Assembly (NCBI GenBank): GCA_023416275.1
Contig: JAEZIB010000107.1
Coordinates: 1 to 12,122 of the forward strand
DNA from: Bacillota bacterium
GTDB lineage: Bacteria; Bacillota; Clostridia; Acetivibrionales; DSM-1351
Direction of reading: 5' to 3'
Length of the DNA: 12,122 nucleotides
Below the pieces are notes generated by a model that saw only the letters and a list, made by a program, of their open reading frames with translations, searched no databases and was not told the origin of the DNA. Numbering within the stretch: the stretch's first letter is position 1; each line of letters starts with the position of its first letter. This document shows positions 4,648 through 12,122 of the stretch, piece by piece. Both the position numbers and the translations under genes were made by a program.

Positions 4648-7281
4648 TTGAAAGATATTAATGAATATTTATATAGTGTTGTCTCAAAGTGTCCATATCC
4701 TATAACCTATTTGCTGGAGGCTCCAAATGTTATTAACCGATGGTTGGTAAAGAGAAGATTGATGGAAGACTGTCCTGATAATGTTACAGTGCCTCGCCTT
4801 AGCACCAAAGCCAGGGTATTGAAGTCCAATGAAATAGCTTTTCTTTCAAAAGATGAATTGGAAAAAAATTGGAGGTATTACATTTCAGAGGAAAAAGATT
4901 CAGTTTATAACCAGATATTTCCAGAAAGCCTTTTTGAAGCAAATCACGATTGTAATACATATTCTTTAAGCTGTGTCTACTGTAAAAAGCAAACGGATGC
5001 TCTTATTTACATATTTCACTTTGAACCAATGAAGATCTGGATCAATGGGCAATTAGTTATGATGGAAAATTTCGATTATGCCACGTCTCGGAAACTTTTT
5101 TCCTACAGTTTCTCTGAAGGAACAAATACAATTCTCGTAGAAAGGACTGCTTTACGCGAACAGAAAGCAAGGGGAATAAGTTATCAGCCATATACTATAT
5201 CTATCAGGCCTGCCGAAACTTTAAACACGGAAGAGTATAGAGAAGCAATTGATGAGGATTTACTGGATAACCTTGATAGGACATACCAGATAAGCCTTGA
5301 TAACGCATTTTATTTATCCGGGCAGGATATAGGGTTTGTAGTTTTTCCTAATTATTTTAAGAGCAGCAGGGAAGAAGTAATAATAAGTATTTTCGATGAG
5401 GCTGGAATAAAAGTATGTTTGGCTAAAGCATACACTGCTGAGAAAATCAGTTTAAGTATAAACAAAGAAGTAAACGGCGTTCTTTATCTACAGGTTGAAA
5501 GTACGGATGGTAAAAAACTTTCTGGAGTGTATTTGTTCCGTGGTGACTTTGCTTGTGACAAGGATAGGTTATTTTCGCATGCAACTAAAAAGGGATGCAG
5601 TAATGAGTTGATCAATAATATGCAAAGACTTGCAGATGTTCCTTCGGTCTGCAGTAGTTGCAATGAATTTTCACAAGCGCATATATACAGTTCTGTGATG
5701 AAGAATTATTTGGAGTTTAAAAAATATGTTTACTCAAAAAACAGCATGAGAAAAGTAACTTGGTTGAATATTTTCAAGGATACTGCAATGCTTTTTAAGA
5801 ATAGTCAGATTGATGATGGTTTTATTGCGTGCAGAGTATTTTTCCCAAAGGAATATAATAAAAAGAAAAAATATCCCCTGGTAATATCCGTTCAGTTTGG
5901 ATATGCAATGTCAAGATACCCAAGAGTGAATGGGTACATAGAAGATCAAAGGTTCAATGAGTCCATAGTTATTTGTATAAGCGGCAGAGGTGGACTGAAT
6001 AAGGATTATATAAATGAAGTAGACGGTATTAATTTTATCAATGAACTGATTAGTGAACTGAATGTTGATAAAGACAGGGTATACGGTATTGGAGCATGTA
6101 CAGGTGCATTAAAGCTGCTAGGTATAGCATTTAAGGTCCCAGGCATGTTTACAGCGGTTTCAAGCGTTAGTGGTAATATTAGATTGGACCTGGATAATCC
6201 ACAATATCACTACCTGGATAATATAGAAAATCTTATGGTGTATAACCTATTTGATACTGAAGATAGGATGTTTAATGGTAGCAGAGTTATTGATACATTT
6301 AGACGAATGAAAAATCATAGAAATTGGATTTATAGAGGTTTTACACATGAGGAATTTGACGAATTCATGAATTCTAGGAAGGTAATGAAGGAACTCATTT
6401 CCTATAAAAGAGAAAAGTATCCTAGGACGCTGAAGTTTAATGTTTGTGAGCCGATATTTAATACTTCCTATTGGATTAGGGTGGATCGTATTGAAGATTT
6501 GCTAAAGGAAGCATTTATAGAAGCACGATTAGAAAGTAAAGACCTGATTGAAATAGAAACAAGAAATATAAGTAACTTCAGTTTCTTAATTGACCTAAAA
6601 GGAATGAGGATTGAACGACGCTTGGAGGTTAAGATTAATGGTGTCAGCAGGCAATTGCAGTTGAAGGGATACTCCAGAATATTTGCTTTTATTAAAGATG
6701 AAGGTATTGATTTGAAAGTTGTAGATTTGTCTTTGGAAGAATTCAATAATGAATACAATTTTGTGAATATAGATCAATCGCTCATGGGAATAAAGCAGGT
6801 TTATTTCAAAAGGTGTAATATAATCAAGCAGGATGCATGTGATAAAAGTAAAAAGCTTTTTGACAAAAGGCTTGTTCATTCTTTATGTCAACCTTTAAAG
6901 GAAAGGACGAGAAACTACAAATATGATTTAATCAAAGAAAATGAGGCAACCGGAGAAAAGCTGAGTGAAGCAAACTTTGTATTCGTAGCAAATATTAAAA
7001 ATATGTATCCTGTAGCTAAGGAAGCAGCTAATTCTTTGGATATCAAATTTGAATCAGATGGAATAACTTTTAGAGGTGAAGAATATTCGGGTGATTATTT
7101 TGCGTTTGTAAGGCGTAAAAATCCATATAATAGTGATCGGCAAATGCTAGCAATTGTGTACAATTCAGATAGTGTGGAGGGTGAACTGATTAATTTTCTT
7201 AGTATGTTTGATTCAAACCCTATTTTCTATAGTGATACGATAATTTATTGCAATGGTAGATACCTTTCATTCAGAGAATGA
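4648..7281 (+). CDS. multidomain alpha/beta-hydrolase, Cys-nucleophile esterase-like (paralogue 1)
   Basis: 877 aa from TTG 4648. Residues about 50-200 form a beta-sandwich of sugar- or peptide-binding jelly-roll style, with KIWINGQLV (129-137) and EGTNTILVE (157-165). A second beta domain (about 215-310) and a helical linker follow. Residues about 380-600 are an esterase/prolyl-oligopeptidase-like alpha/beta-hydrolase: KKYPLVISVQFGY, the loop RGGLNKDYINEV (from R447), then DRVYGIGACTGA. The nucleophile elbow is G-A-C-T-G, so Cys484 stands where these families usually have Ser, as in dienelactone hydrolase. Asp539 (EDRMFNGSR) and His567 (FTHEEF) complete a likely triad. A beta-rich region and a small C-terminal alpha/beta domain with NPYNSDRQML end the protein. 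No signal peptide or membrane segment is seen, so it is probably cytoplasmic. Substrate unknown; it could hydrolyse or transfer acyl/peptidyl groups. The 895-aa protein behind it matches along its full length. Family assignment is firm at fold level only. Confidence 0.75.
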   Translation: MKDINEYLYSVVSKCPYPITYLLEAPNVINRWLVKRRLMEDCPDNVTVPRLSTKARVLKSNEIAFLSKDELEKNWRYYISEEKDSVYNQIFPESLFEANHDCNTYSLSCVYCKKQTDALIYIFHFEPMKIWINGQLVMMENFDYATSRKLFSYSFSEGTNTILVERTALREQKARGISYQPYTISIRPAETLNTEEYREAIDEDLLDNLDRTYQISLDNAFYLSGQDIGFVVFPNYFKSSREEVIISIFDEAGIKVCLAKAYTAEKISLSINKEVNGVLYLQVESTDGKKLSGVYLFRGDFACDKDRLFSHATKKGCSNELINNMQRLADVPSVCSSCNEFSQAHIYSSVMKNYLEFKKYVYSKNSMRKVTWLNIFKDTAMLFKNSQIDDGFIACRVFFPKEYNKKKKYPLVISVQFGYAMSRYPRVNGYIEDQRFNESIVICISGRGGLNKDYINEVDGINFINELISELNVDKDRVYGIGACTGALKLLGIAFKVPGMFTAVSSVSGNIRLDLDNPQYHYLDNIENLMVYNLFDTEDRMFNGSRVIDTFRRMKNHRNWIYRGFTHEEFDEFMNSRKVMKELISYKREKYPRTLKFNVCEPIFNTSYWIRVDRIEDLLKEAFIEARLESKDLIEIETRNISNFSFLIDLKGMRIERRLEVKINGVSRQLQLKGYSRIFAFIKDEGIDLKVVDLSLEEFNNEYNFVNIDQSLMGIKQVYFKRCNIIKQDACDKSKKLFDKRLVHSLCQPLKERTRNYKYDLIKENEATGEKLSEANFVFVANIKNMYPVAKEAANSLDIKFESDGITFRGEEYSGDYFAFVRRKNPYNSDRQMLAIVYNSDSVEGELINFLSMFDSNPIFYSDTIIYCNGRYLSFRE

Positions 7282-7346
7282 AACCGTTACTACAATAACG
7301 AAACCTATTTTTAGGGAATTATAAAATAATAATCATAAGGGGGAAA

Positions 7347-7755
7347 ATTAAGATTTATAAGGTGTTAAAACCATGTGAGGAAAGTTACAAAATAGCAGGA
7401 GAAGCAATAAAGCAAGGAAAGGTGAAACGCTGTTCCAAACAGTGATGCAATTTGTGTATTCTGGCAGAATAATGAGATTCGCGGTGTATACGAAAAAAGC
7501 GGGACTGTTTTAGCAATCTCTTCCGCTAATAAAGCAGGCAAGCCTGAGGCTACGACTATTGAACAGGCAATAGAATACTTTGGAGATGAAATTGATATAT
7601 TTATTGACAGTGGTGAAGAGAGAGGGGACAAGGGGACAACCCAGCTTGATATCAGAACAGATGAAGTAAAAGTAATGAGGGAATCCCCACTATTTACTAT
7701 TGAAGAAATAAATAGTGTGTTGAAAGAGGAAAAGTTGGATTTAAAGTTAGGTTAA
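7347..7755 (+). pseudogene. Sua5/YrdC-type (threonylcarbamoyl-AMP synthase-like) remnant with central deletion
   Basis: An N-terminal piece, KIYKVLKPCEESYKIAGEAI followed by KQGK (7350-7418), matches the first helix of YrdC-domain proteins but has no ATG (an ATT precedes it) and closes at TGA 7443-7445. The +1 frame then opens with DAICVFWQNNEIRGVYEKSG, then TVLAISSANKAGKPEATT, the conserved SAN-x-x-G-x-P-x-x-T motif of Sua5/YrdC, and EYFGDEIDIFIDSGE, ending at 7755 (LDLKLG). The middle of the domain, roughly ninety residues including the nucleotide-binding part, is missing. Intact relatives make threonylcarbamoyl-AMP for tRNA t6A, or carbamoyl-transfer chemistry in biosynthetic clusters. Here the gene is dead. 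A ribosome binding site (AAGGGGG, 7337-7343) remains in front. Its position between the two paralogues suggests it once belonged to the same locus. Confidence 0.7.
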
Positions 7756-7899
7756 TGGTACCAGTACTTTTAGAATTGGACTCAAAAACCAGGATTATTA
7801 GTATTTGAGAAATAGGTATAATATGATGGTATACCGATTGTCCTGAGAGTCCTTTTAAAAGGAGAATGATTTATTGAATATTTGTTCGATGATAATCCT

Positions 7900-7930
7900 A
7901 ATCAAGTGATACAGAAAATATTACTTGATT
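7900..7930 (+). promoter_or_regulatory. 11-bp inverted repeat upstream of paralogue 2
   Basis: AATCAAGTGAT (7900-7910) and ATTACTTGATT (7920-7930) are reverse complements except for one position, around a nine-base centre. It ends 29 bases before the ATG of the second large gene. There is no T-run, so an operator or leader hairpin is more likely than a terminator. No good promoter is seen: TATAAT at 7817-7822 has no matching -35. Confidence 0.4.
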
Positions 7931-7959
7931 AAGATTCAAGCATTATAGGAGAAGCGAGG

Positions 7960-10647
7960 ATGAATGGATTTGCTGATTACATAGATGGATTAATTAACAC
8001 CACTCATTTGCCAATAACATTTTCTGGGGAAAAATCAAATGCTCTAAACCGCTGGATGGTAAAGAGTGAGTGGAGAACCTGTATTGATTATACTGATAAT
8101 AATCCTGTCTTGAGTACAGAGGGAAAGGTTTTGCCTGAAAATGACCTGCTCTTCCAGTCGCAGGATAAGATTGAGAAATCCTGGAGGTATTGCGTAAGTG
8201 ATGATCAGTTCTTTTTGGGAAACCAAAGGACTTTCTTTGAATACAACTTTTTTGCTAAGTTGTTTTCTGAACAAACAGATAAGGTAATATATTCTCTTTG
8301 CAATGTCTACTGTTTGAACGAGAGGGAAATTACATTTTTTATTTTTGCGGTATCCCCTTTAAGAATGTGGGTAAACGGGGAATTGGTGTTTACAGGAAAC
8401 TTTAAATATCATACAAGACCTTATTGCTTTACGTTCCACATGAAGCAAGGAAACAACAGCATCCTTGTTGAGCAGACATCTTTTTTGGAAGATATCTCAA
8501 AAAACCTGCTTCCAAAGGAATTTACAATCAAAATTCAGCCATCTGATTTTCTTATGAACGATAAGGCTAACTATTTTTTTGACAAGAAATTATTTGAGGA
8601 CCAGAGAAACTCATATTTCATTTTCCCTAATTGTCCATTTTTTGATTTGGATAGTGATATAGGCATTACGGTTCTGCCTAAGTATTATAGTTCAGATAAA
8701 ACTCAGACAGTCAGAATAAAGGCGCATGACACAAAAGGAAAAGAATTATGCTGCTATACCGCAGGGATAATGGAAAGAACCTGCCTTGAAATTGACAGGG
8801 AAGTAGAAGGAATAATCAGAATAACAGCAGAAGGTGTGCAAAATCCCGAAAGGACTTCAGAACTGTACGTTTTCAGAGGGGTTTTTGAAGACAAAACAAA
8901 AGCCTTGATGGAAATGGCTCAAAAGAAGGTGGGCTTAAGAGAAGAGGTTCTATACAACATAAAAAACCTTATAGAAACGATTGATTTAAAAACGGGATTT
9001 ATAAAAGGTTCTCAGGAAATCATGCTTTCAGATATGCTTCTTTTTGTAATGAAGAGGATTTATGAACTTGAAATGACCCTAAATTCAGACAAATGCTGCA
9101 ATAATCAAGACATGACAGAACTCTTAGGTAACAGCTTCATGCAGTTTGACAAGAGTGAAATAGACGATAGCTTTACTGCTTACAGTGTCTATATGCCCAA
9201 GAATTTCTGCAAAGACAGGAAATATCCGCTCGTAATTTTTATGTTTTATGGTTTTGGACTATCAACTTATCCTGATCTGGTGCTTGACAGGTATCCTGAA
9301 AGGCAGGAGTTTATTGATTCAGTAATGATAAGCATACCTGCGAGGGGTGGGCTGAACCGCGATTACATAAATGAGGTCAATTATTTTAACATTATTGAAA
9401 GACTTATAAAAAACTACAGCATAGACAGAGAACGAATATTTATTGTCGGTTCCTGCACAGGGGCTATGGAAGGCTTTGGACTTGCGCTTAAAATGCCACA
9501 TCTTTTTGCTGCGGTTGCAGGAAACTGGAGTACACCAAAACTGGACCTTGCTGATCCTGATTTCAGCTATCTTCATAATGCGGATAACGTAATGACTTAC
9601 CATTTGTTATCAATTGAGGACAGCATATTCAACTATTCAAGACTCCTTTATACACTCAAGCAGTTCAAAAGCTACAAGTACTGGAGTTTTTACAATTTCT
9701 CGCATATAGAAGCGGATATGATGATAGATTACAGGAAGCTTGTAAAAGAATTAACCTGTGAGAGGTCTGTTAGATACCCTAGAGAAGTGAATTTCAATGT
9801 CTGCGAACCTATATTTAACAAAGCTTATTGGGTGCAGGCGGAATTTGTTGAAGACTTAAGCCTGAAGGGGATAATTAATGCCGAAATTGCAGGCAGTGAT
9901 GTGATACGGGTACATACGGAGAATATCGGGAAATTCAGCTTAATGGTAAACGCCGAGATGTTTGGCCTTGAAAGAGAAATTGAGCTTATTGTAAATGACA
10001 GTACTCAGAGAATTTGTCTTCCTGAATTTTCGAAGCTGACTGTTAAGATAAACGGTGGGAATTCAGAAATACGGGAAACAACTCTGACTACTGAAGAGTT
10101 TTACAACATGTATAATGATATATCGATAGATGAAAATCTGATGGGAATTAGACAGGTTTATTTAAAGAGGTGTATTATAGTAAGACCGGATAAACTTGAG
10201 GAAGGCCGAAAGGTCTTTGAAAAAAGGCTTTTTATATCACTAAGGCAGCCGTTGAAGGAAAGAAAGAGAAACTACAGATATGATCTGTACAAGGAAAGCG
10301 AGCTCGAAGCCGAAAAGCTAGGACAGAGTAATTTTATCTATTTCATGGATACCAGAAATATTAGTCAAAAGCAGAGAACGGTGCTGGATGATCTCGGCGT
10401 TCATGCAGGACCCATGAATCTTGAGTATGGTAATATGGAATACACAGGTAACTATTTTGCATTCTTAAAGTACAGGAATCCCTACTCAGAAGGGAAATTT
10501 GCGCTCGTTGTCCTATATAATGGTGAAACGGTGGAAAATGAGCTTCTAGACTTCTTAAATTCCTTTGATACAAACGGGTTGTTCTACAGTGATGCTGTAA
10601 TATATTGCGATGGACATTACAGTTGCTTCAGAGAGATGATACATTAA
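7960..10647 (+). CDS. multidomain alpha/beta-hydrolase, Cys-nucleophile esterase-like (paralogue 2)
   Basis: 895 aa; ATG 7960 is preceded by AGGAG (7947-7951). The domain order equals paralogue 1: N-terminal LNRWMVKSE (29-37), jelly-roll motif RMWVNGELV (135-143) with QGNNSILVEQ, and a hydrolase domain from about 395. The elbow is G-S-C-T-G with Cys499. The loop before it is RGGLNRDYINEV (from R462). Asp554 (EDSIFNYSR) and His582 (FSHIEAD) lie 55 and 83 residues after the Cys, exactly the spacing in the first copy, so both copies keep a probable Cys-Asp-His triad. NFNVCEPIFNKAYW and GIRQVYLKRC are near-identical blocks in the beta-rich region after it. The C-terminal domain contains RNPYSEGKFAL and ends in SCFREMIH. 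No signal peptide or membrane segment. The two copies differ most in the second beta domain and the helical linker, where substrate choice may lie. Retention of both full-length copies beside dead neighbours suggests separate selected roles. Reaction and substrate are not known. Confidence 0.75.
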   Translation: MNGFADYIDGLINTTHLPITFSGEKSNALNRWMVKSEWRTCIDYTDNNPVLSTEGKVLPENDLLFQSQDKIEKSWRYCVSDDQFFLGNQRTFFEYNFFAKLFSEQTDKVIYSLCNVYCLNEREITFFIFAVSPLRMWVNGELVFTGNFKYHTRPYCFTFHMKQGNNSILVEQTSFLEDISKNLLPKEFTIKIQPSDFLMNDKANYFFDKKLFEDQRNSYFIFPNCPFFDLDSDIGITVLPKYYSSDKTQTVRIKAHDTKGKELCCYTAGIMERTCLEIDREVEGIIRITAEGVQNPERTSELYVFRGVFEDKTKALMEMAQKKVGLREEVLYNIKNLIETIDLKTGFIKGSQEIMLSDMLLFVMKRIYELEMTLNSDKCCNNQDMTELLGNSFMQFDKSEIDDSFTAYSVYMPKNFCKDRKYPLVIFMFYGFGLSTYPDLVLDRYPERQEFIDSVMISIPARGGLNRDYINEVNYFNIIERLIKNYSIDRERIFIVGSCTGAMEGFGLALKMPHLFAAVAGNWSTPKLDLADPDFSYLHNADNVMTYHLLSIEDSIFNYSRLLYTLKQFKSYKYWSFYNFSHIEADMMIDYRKLVKELTCERSVRYPREVNFNVCEPIFNKAYWVQAEFVEDLSLKGIINAEIAGSDVIRVHTENIGKFSLMVNAEMFGLEREIELIVNDSTQRICLPEFSKLTVKINGGNSEIRETTLTTEEFYNMYNDISIDENLMGIRQVYLKRCIIVRPDKLEEGRKVFEKRLFISLRQPLKERKRNYRYDLYKESELEAEKLGQSNFIYFMDTRNISQKQRTVLDDLGVHAGPMNLEYGNMEYTGNYFAFLKYRNPYSEGKFALVVLYNGETVENELLDFLNSFDTNGLFYSDAVIYCDGHYSCFREMIH

Positions 10648-10660
10648 TAAGGGGAGAAGA

Positions 10661-10771
10661 ATGAGTTTATTTAATTATAAAGAATAAATGATAATGAATA
10701 TACTTAATACTGGAAAAAATACTGCTTATGATTTAATCAAGCAAGATTGTAAAACTCCTGTCTGTTTTTAA
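10661..10771 (+). other. tiny ORF pair in one frame, possible peptide gene or remnant
   Basis: A strong ribosome binding site (AAGGGGAGAAG) precedes ATG 10661, but the frame closes after eight codons (MSLFNYKE, TAA 10685-10687). The same frame restarts at once with ATG 10688 and codes 27 residues ending in KQDCKTPVCF (stop 10769-10771). If the TAA were sense, one 36-codon peptide with two Cys near its end would result. It directly follows the second hydrolase gene. It could be a broken peptide-precursor gene, a leader peptide or chance. No modification enzyme is recognised in the window. Confidence 0.25.
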
Positions 10772-10824
10772 TAATTGTTAGATGGAATACAAAATTAATT
10801 ACTTCCAATCTGCCTAAAATTGGT

Positions 10825-10830
10825 TATAAT
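10825..10830 (+). promoter_or_regulatory. possible -10 element
   Basis: TATAAT in a TTGGTTATAATATATTT context, about 80 bases before the decayed AlbA_2-type gene. The -35 (TTCCAA, 15 bases upstream) is poor. Rest of 10772-10909: no gene seen. Confidence 0.25.
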
Positions 10831-10909
10831 ATATTTACGAATGTTTTAAATAAATGGTAAGTGTGAAGAACTCTATTAGCAATGAAGTAATCAAAGGTGA
10901 GAATAGAAG

Positions 10910-11143
10910 GTGGAATTTAAACAACAGCTACCAAGTAGTAGCAATATCGCAAAAACAATAATTGCATTCTCAAATGGAGCTGGTGGAATTTAGAGACAGG
11001 ATGATTATGAGATTCTATTGGTTGCGATTAGAGAAGCTGTTGTTAATGCGGTTGTATACAGAGACTAAGGTATTTCTGGGGCAGATAATAAAATTAATAT
11101 TTTTGATGATAGGTTAGAGATAACCTCGCAGGGAGCAGCTTAA
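10910..11143 (+). pseudogene. AlbA_2/Schlafen-type putative transcriptional regulator, decayed
   Basis: One frame from GTG 10910 reads VEFKQQLPSSSNIAKTIIAF then SNGAGGI, the AlbA_2 domain signature, and hits a TAG. It continues with YEILLVAIREAVVNAVVYRD, meets a TAA where family members have Tyr or Ser, and goes on with GISGADNKINIFDDRLEITS to TAA 11141-11143. The second block is the ATPase-like C-terminal motif (EA-x-x-NA-x-x-HRDY, DDRLEI-x-S-x-G) of RecG-like regulators. In intact relatives more than two hundred residues separate the blocks, so a large in-frame internal deletion and two nonsense codons have inactivated it. The C-terminal winged helix is also missing. Confidence 0.75.
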
Positions 11144-11193
11144 AGTGACTAATCTTAACAATTCAGGAAACAAAGAATAGCGGGTGGGGATTT

Positions 11194-12122
11194 ATGGGAT
11201 CCAAAAAACGAAATCATACTTTAATGAGTAGAATAATTAAATATTTTCTAATAGTCATTTTTAGTATGGTGTTATTGAATACATACTCAACCTTTAAGTT
11301 CAAAGCTTTCTACGGAAATTTTTATACAATGCTGACAAGGCTAGTGGATATTTATTCTATATCATATAAGATAGATAATATGTGTAAGGATATAGATAAC
11401 TATGCGCATAGTGATGCTACAAATTATTTAACTGATTATAAAATACAGTTTGATTCTATTTTAGTTTTATGTAGTCATCTAAAAAATGAAACCTCTGGAG
11501 AGGAATATTATAAATTTTCAGATATTTATAATATGATTTTATCTTTTGATGAAAAAAGTAAAGCTATTATTTCAGATAATGATAAGCATGTTCAATTAAT
11601 TTATATAAACGAATCAGTATCGGAATTAACTAGGCTCAAGGGATATATTGACGATGAAGTCAAGAATGTGTTGTTGGATCAGTTTGGTGCGGTAATGACA
11701 TATTATAGAAAGTTTATAAACGATATTAGAAGCCAGCAGAATCTAATCTATTTCTTAACAGCATTAATAACTCTGATATGTATACTTATTGCCATTCGAT
11801 TTTCAAGAGAGATTTCGCAGCCCATCCACCAATTGGTGCTGAATCTTGCAAAGGTTGCTAGAGGTGAGTTTGAAGTTGAAAAGATCAACATTAAAACAGA
11901 TGATGAAATAGAAGTTTTAATAGAATCCTTTACCCTTATGACAGCTAAAATAAAAGAGCTAATTGAAGAAATAAAAGCCAAAGCGGATATTGAAAAAGAA
12001 TTATCAAAAGAGCAGATAAAAAATCTGGAAATGTCCAACCTTCTAAACCAATCAGAATTAAAATTTTTACAGTCGCAAATCAATCCACATTTTCTTTATA
12101 ATACTTTAAACAGCATATCTGC
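11194..12122 (+). CDS. LytS/YesM-type sensor histidine kinase, truncated by window end
   Basis: ATG 11194 follows GGTGGGG (11183-11189). 309 complete codons are visible and the frame is open to the last base. Layout: a short basic N-terminus, membrane helix 1 (about 15-30), an extracytoplasmic sensor region of about 150 helical residues without a recognised domain (31-183), membrane helix 2 (LIYFLTALITLICILIAI, 184-201), and a HAMP linker (about 202-258: EISQPIHQLV, TDDEIEVLIESF). After a coiled coil comes the His_kinase motif LKFLQSQINPHFLYNTLNSI, with phospho-acceptor His299. This is the internal-kinase family of YesM/LytS rather than HisKA. The ATP-binding domain lies beyond the window. 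Such kinases usually pair with an AraC- or LytTR-type response regulator encoded next to them and sense extracellular sugars, peptides or envelope state. The gene is 50 bases downstream of the dead AlbA_2-type gene. Confidence 0.9.
   Translation, partial: MGSKKRNHTLMSRIIKYFLIVIFSMVLLNTYSTFKFKAFYGNFYTMLTRLVDIYSISYKIDNMCKDIDNYAHSDATNYLTDYKIQFDSILVLCSHLKNETSGEEYYKFSDIYNMILSFDEKSKAIISDNDKHVQLIYINESVSELTRLKGYIDDEVKNVLLDQFGAVMTYYRKFINDIRSQQNLIYFLTALITLICILIAIRFSREISQPIHQLVLNLAKVARGEFEVEKINIKTDDEIEVLIESFTLMTAKIKELIEEIKAKADIEKELSKEQIKNLEMSNLLNQSELKFLQSQINPHFLYNTLNSIS

Noticed and set aside
7365..7631. Minus-strand 88-codon ORF
   Set aside because: It lies opposite the YrdC-type relic, whose SAN-x-x-G-x-P motif on the + strand is diagnostic.
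7817..7822. Perfect TATAAT as promoter of paralogue 2
   Set aside because: No acceptable -35 at 16-18 bases; TTGAGA lies only six bases upstream. In AT-rich DNA the hexamer alone is weak evidence.

Overview
Organism: low-GC DNA with strong purine-rich ribosome binding sites and one TTG start. The proteins look clostridial: a slipin/RtcB/HEAT RNA-repair operon and a LytS/YesM-type sensor kinase. I infer a member of the Bacillota, class Clostridia; the genus cannot be fixed from this window. Every clear gene is on the + strand. The window mixes intact large genes with many decayed ones, so it looks like an accessory region under turnover. Layout 1-3570: bases 1-565 contain no credible protein gene. 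They hold tRNA-like pieces in the wrong order. Two textbook T-arms (120-136 and 220-236) are each followed by a 3' acceptor strand, a three-base linker and a candidate 5' acceptor strand. The second unit then continues with a D-arm and a perfect anticodon arm carrying anticodon TAA (Leu). That is the layout of a circularly permuted tRNA. Downstream comes an operon: a slipin/SPFH protein (intact), the RNA ligase RtcB (complete except for one in-frame TAA) and a short HEAT-like protein (5' end frameshifted or deleted). A 138-bp element that folds into a closing stem with three arms separates slipin and rtcB. RtcB joins 2',3'-cyclic-phosphate or 3'-phosphate RNA ends to 5'-OH ends, so the permuted tRNA-like RNAs are attractive substrates or sensors. 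Layout 3571-10909: a promoter-like site is followed by two decayed small genes and a large gene (877 aa). Then come a remnant of a Sua5/YrdC-type gene and a second large gene (895 aa) that is a paralogue of the first. Both large proteins have an N-terminal beta-sandwich and a central esterase-like alpha/beta-hydrolase domain with Cys where Ser is usual (G-x-C-x-G). Asp and His follow at identical spacing in both. Neither has a signal peptide. A tiny ORF with two cysteines follows the second. Layout 10910-12122: a decayed AlbA_2/Schlafen-type regulator gene precedes a membrane sensor histidine kinase that runs off the right end. How the parts work together: the left third is an RNA-repair/tRNA module, possibly now inactive. 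The middle looks like a specialised acyl-transfer or hydrolysis locus built around two divergent paralogues. The right end is the start of a two-component system.
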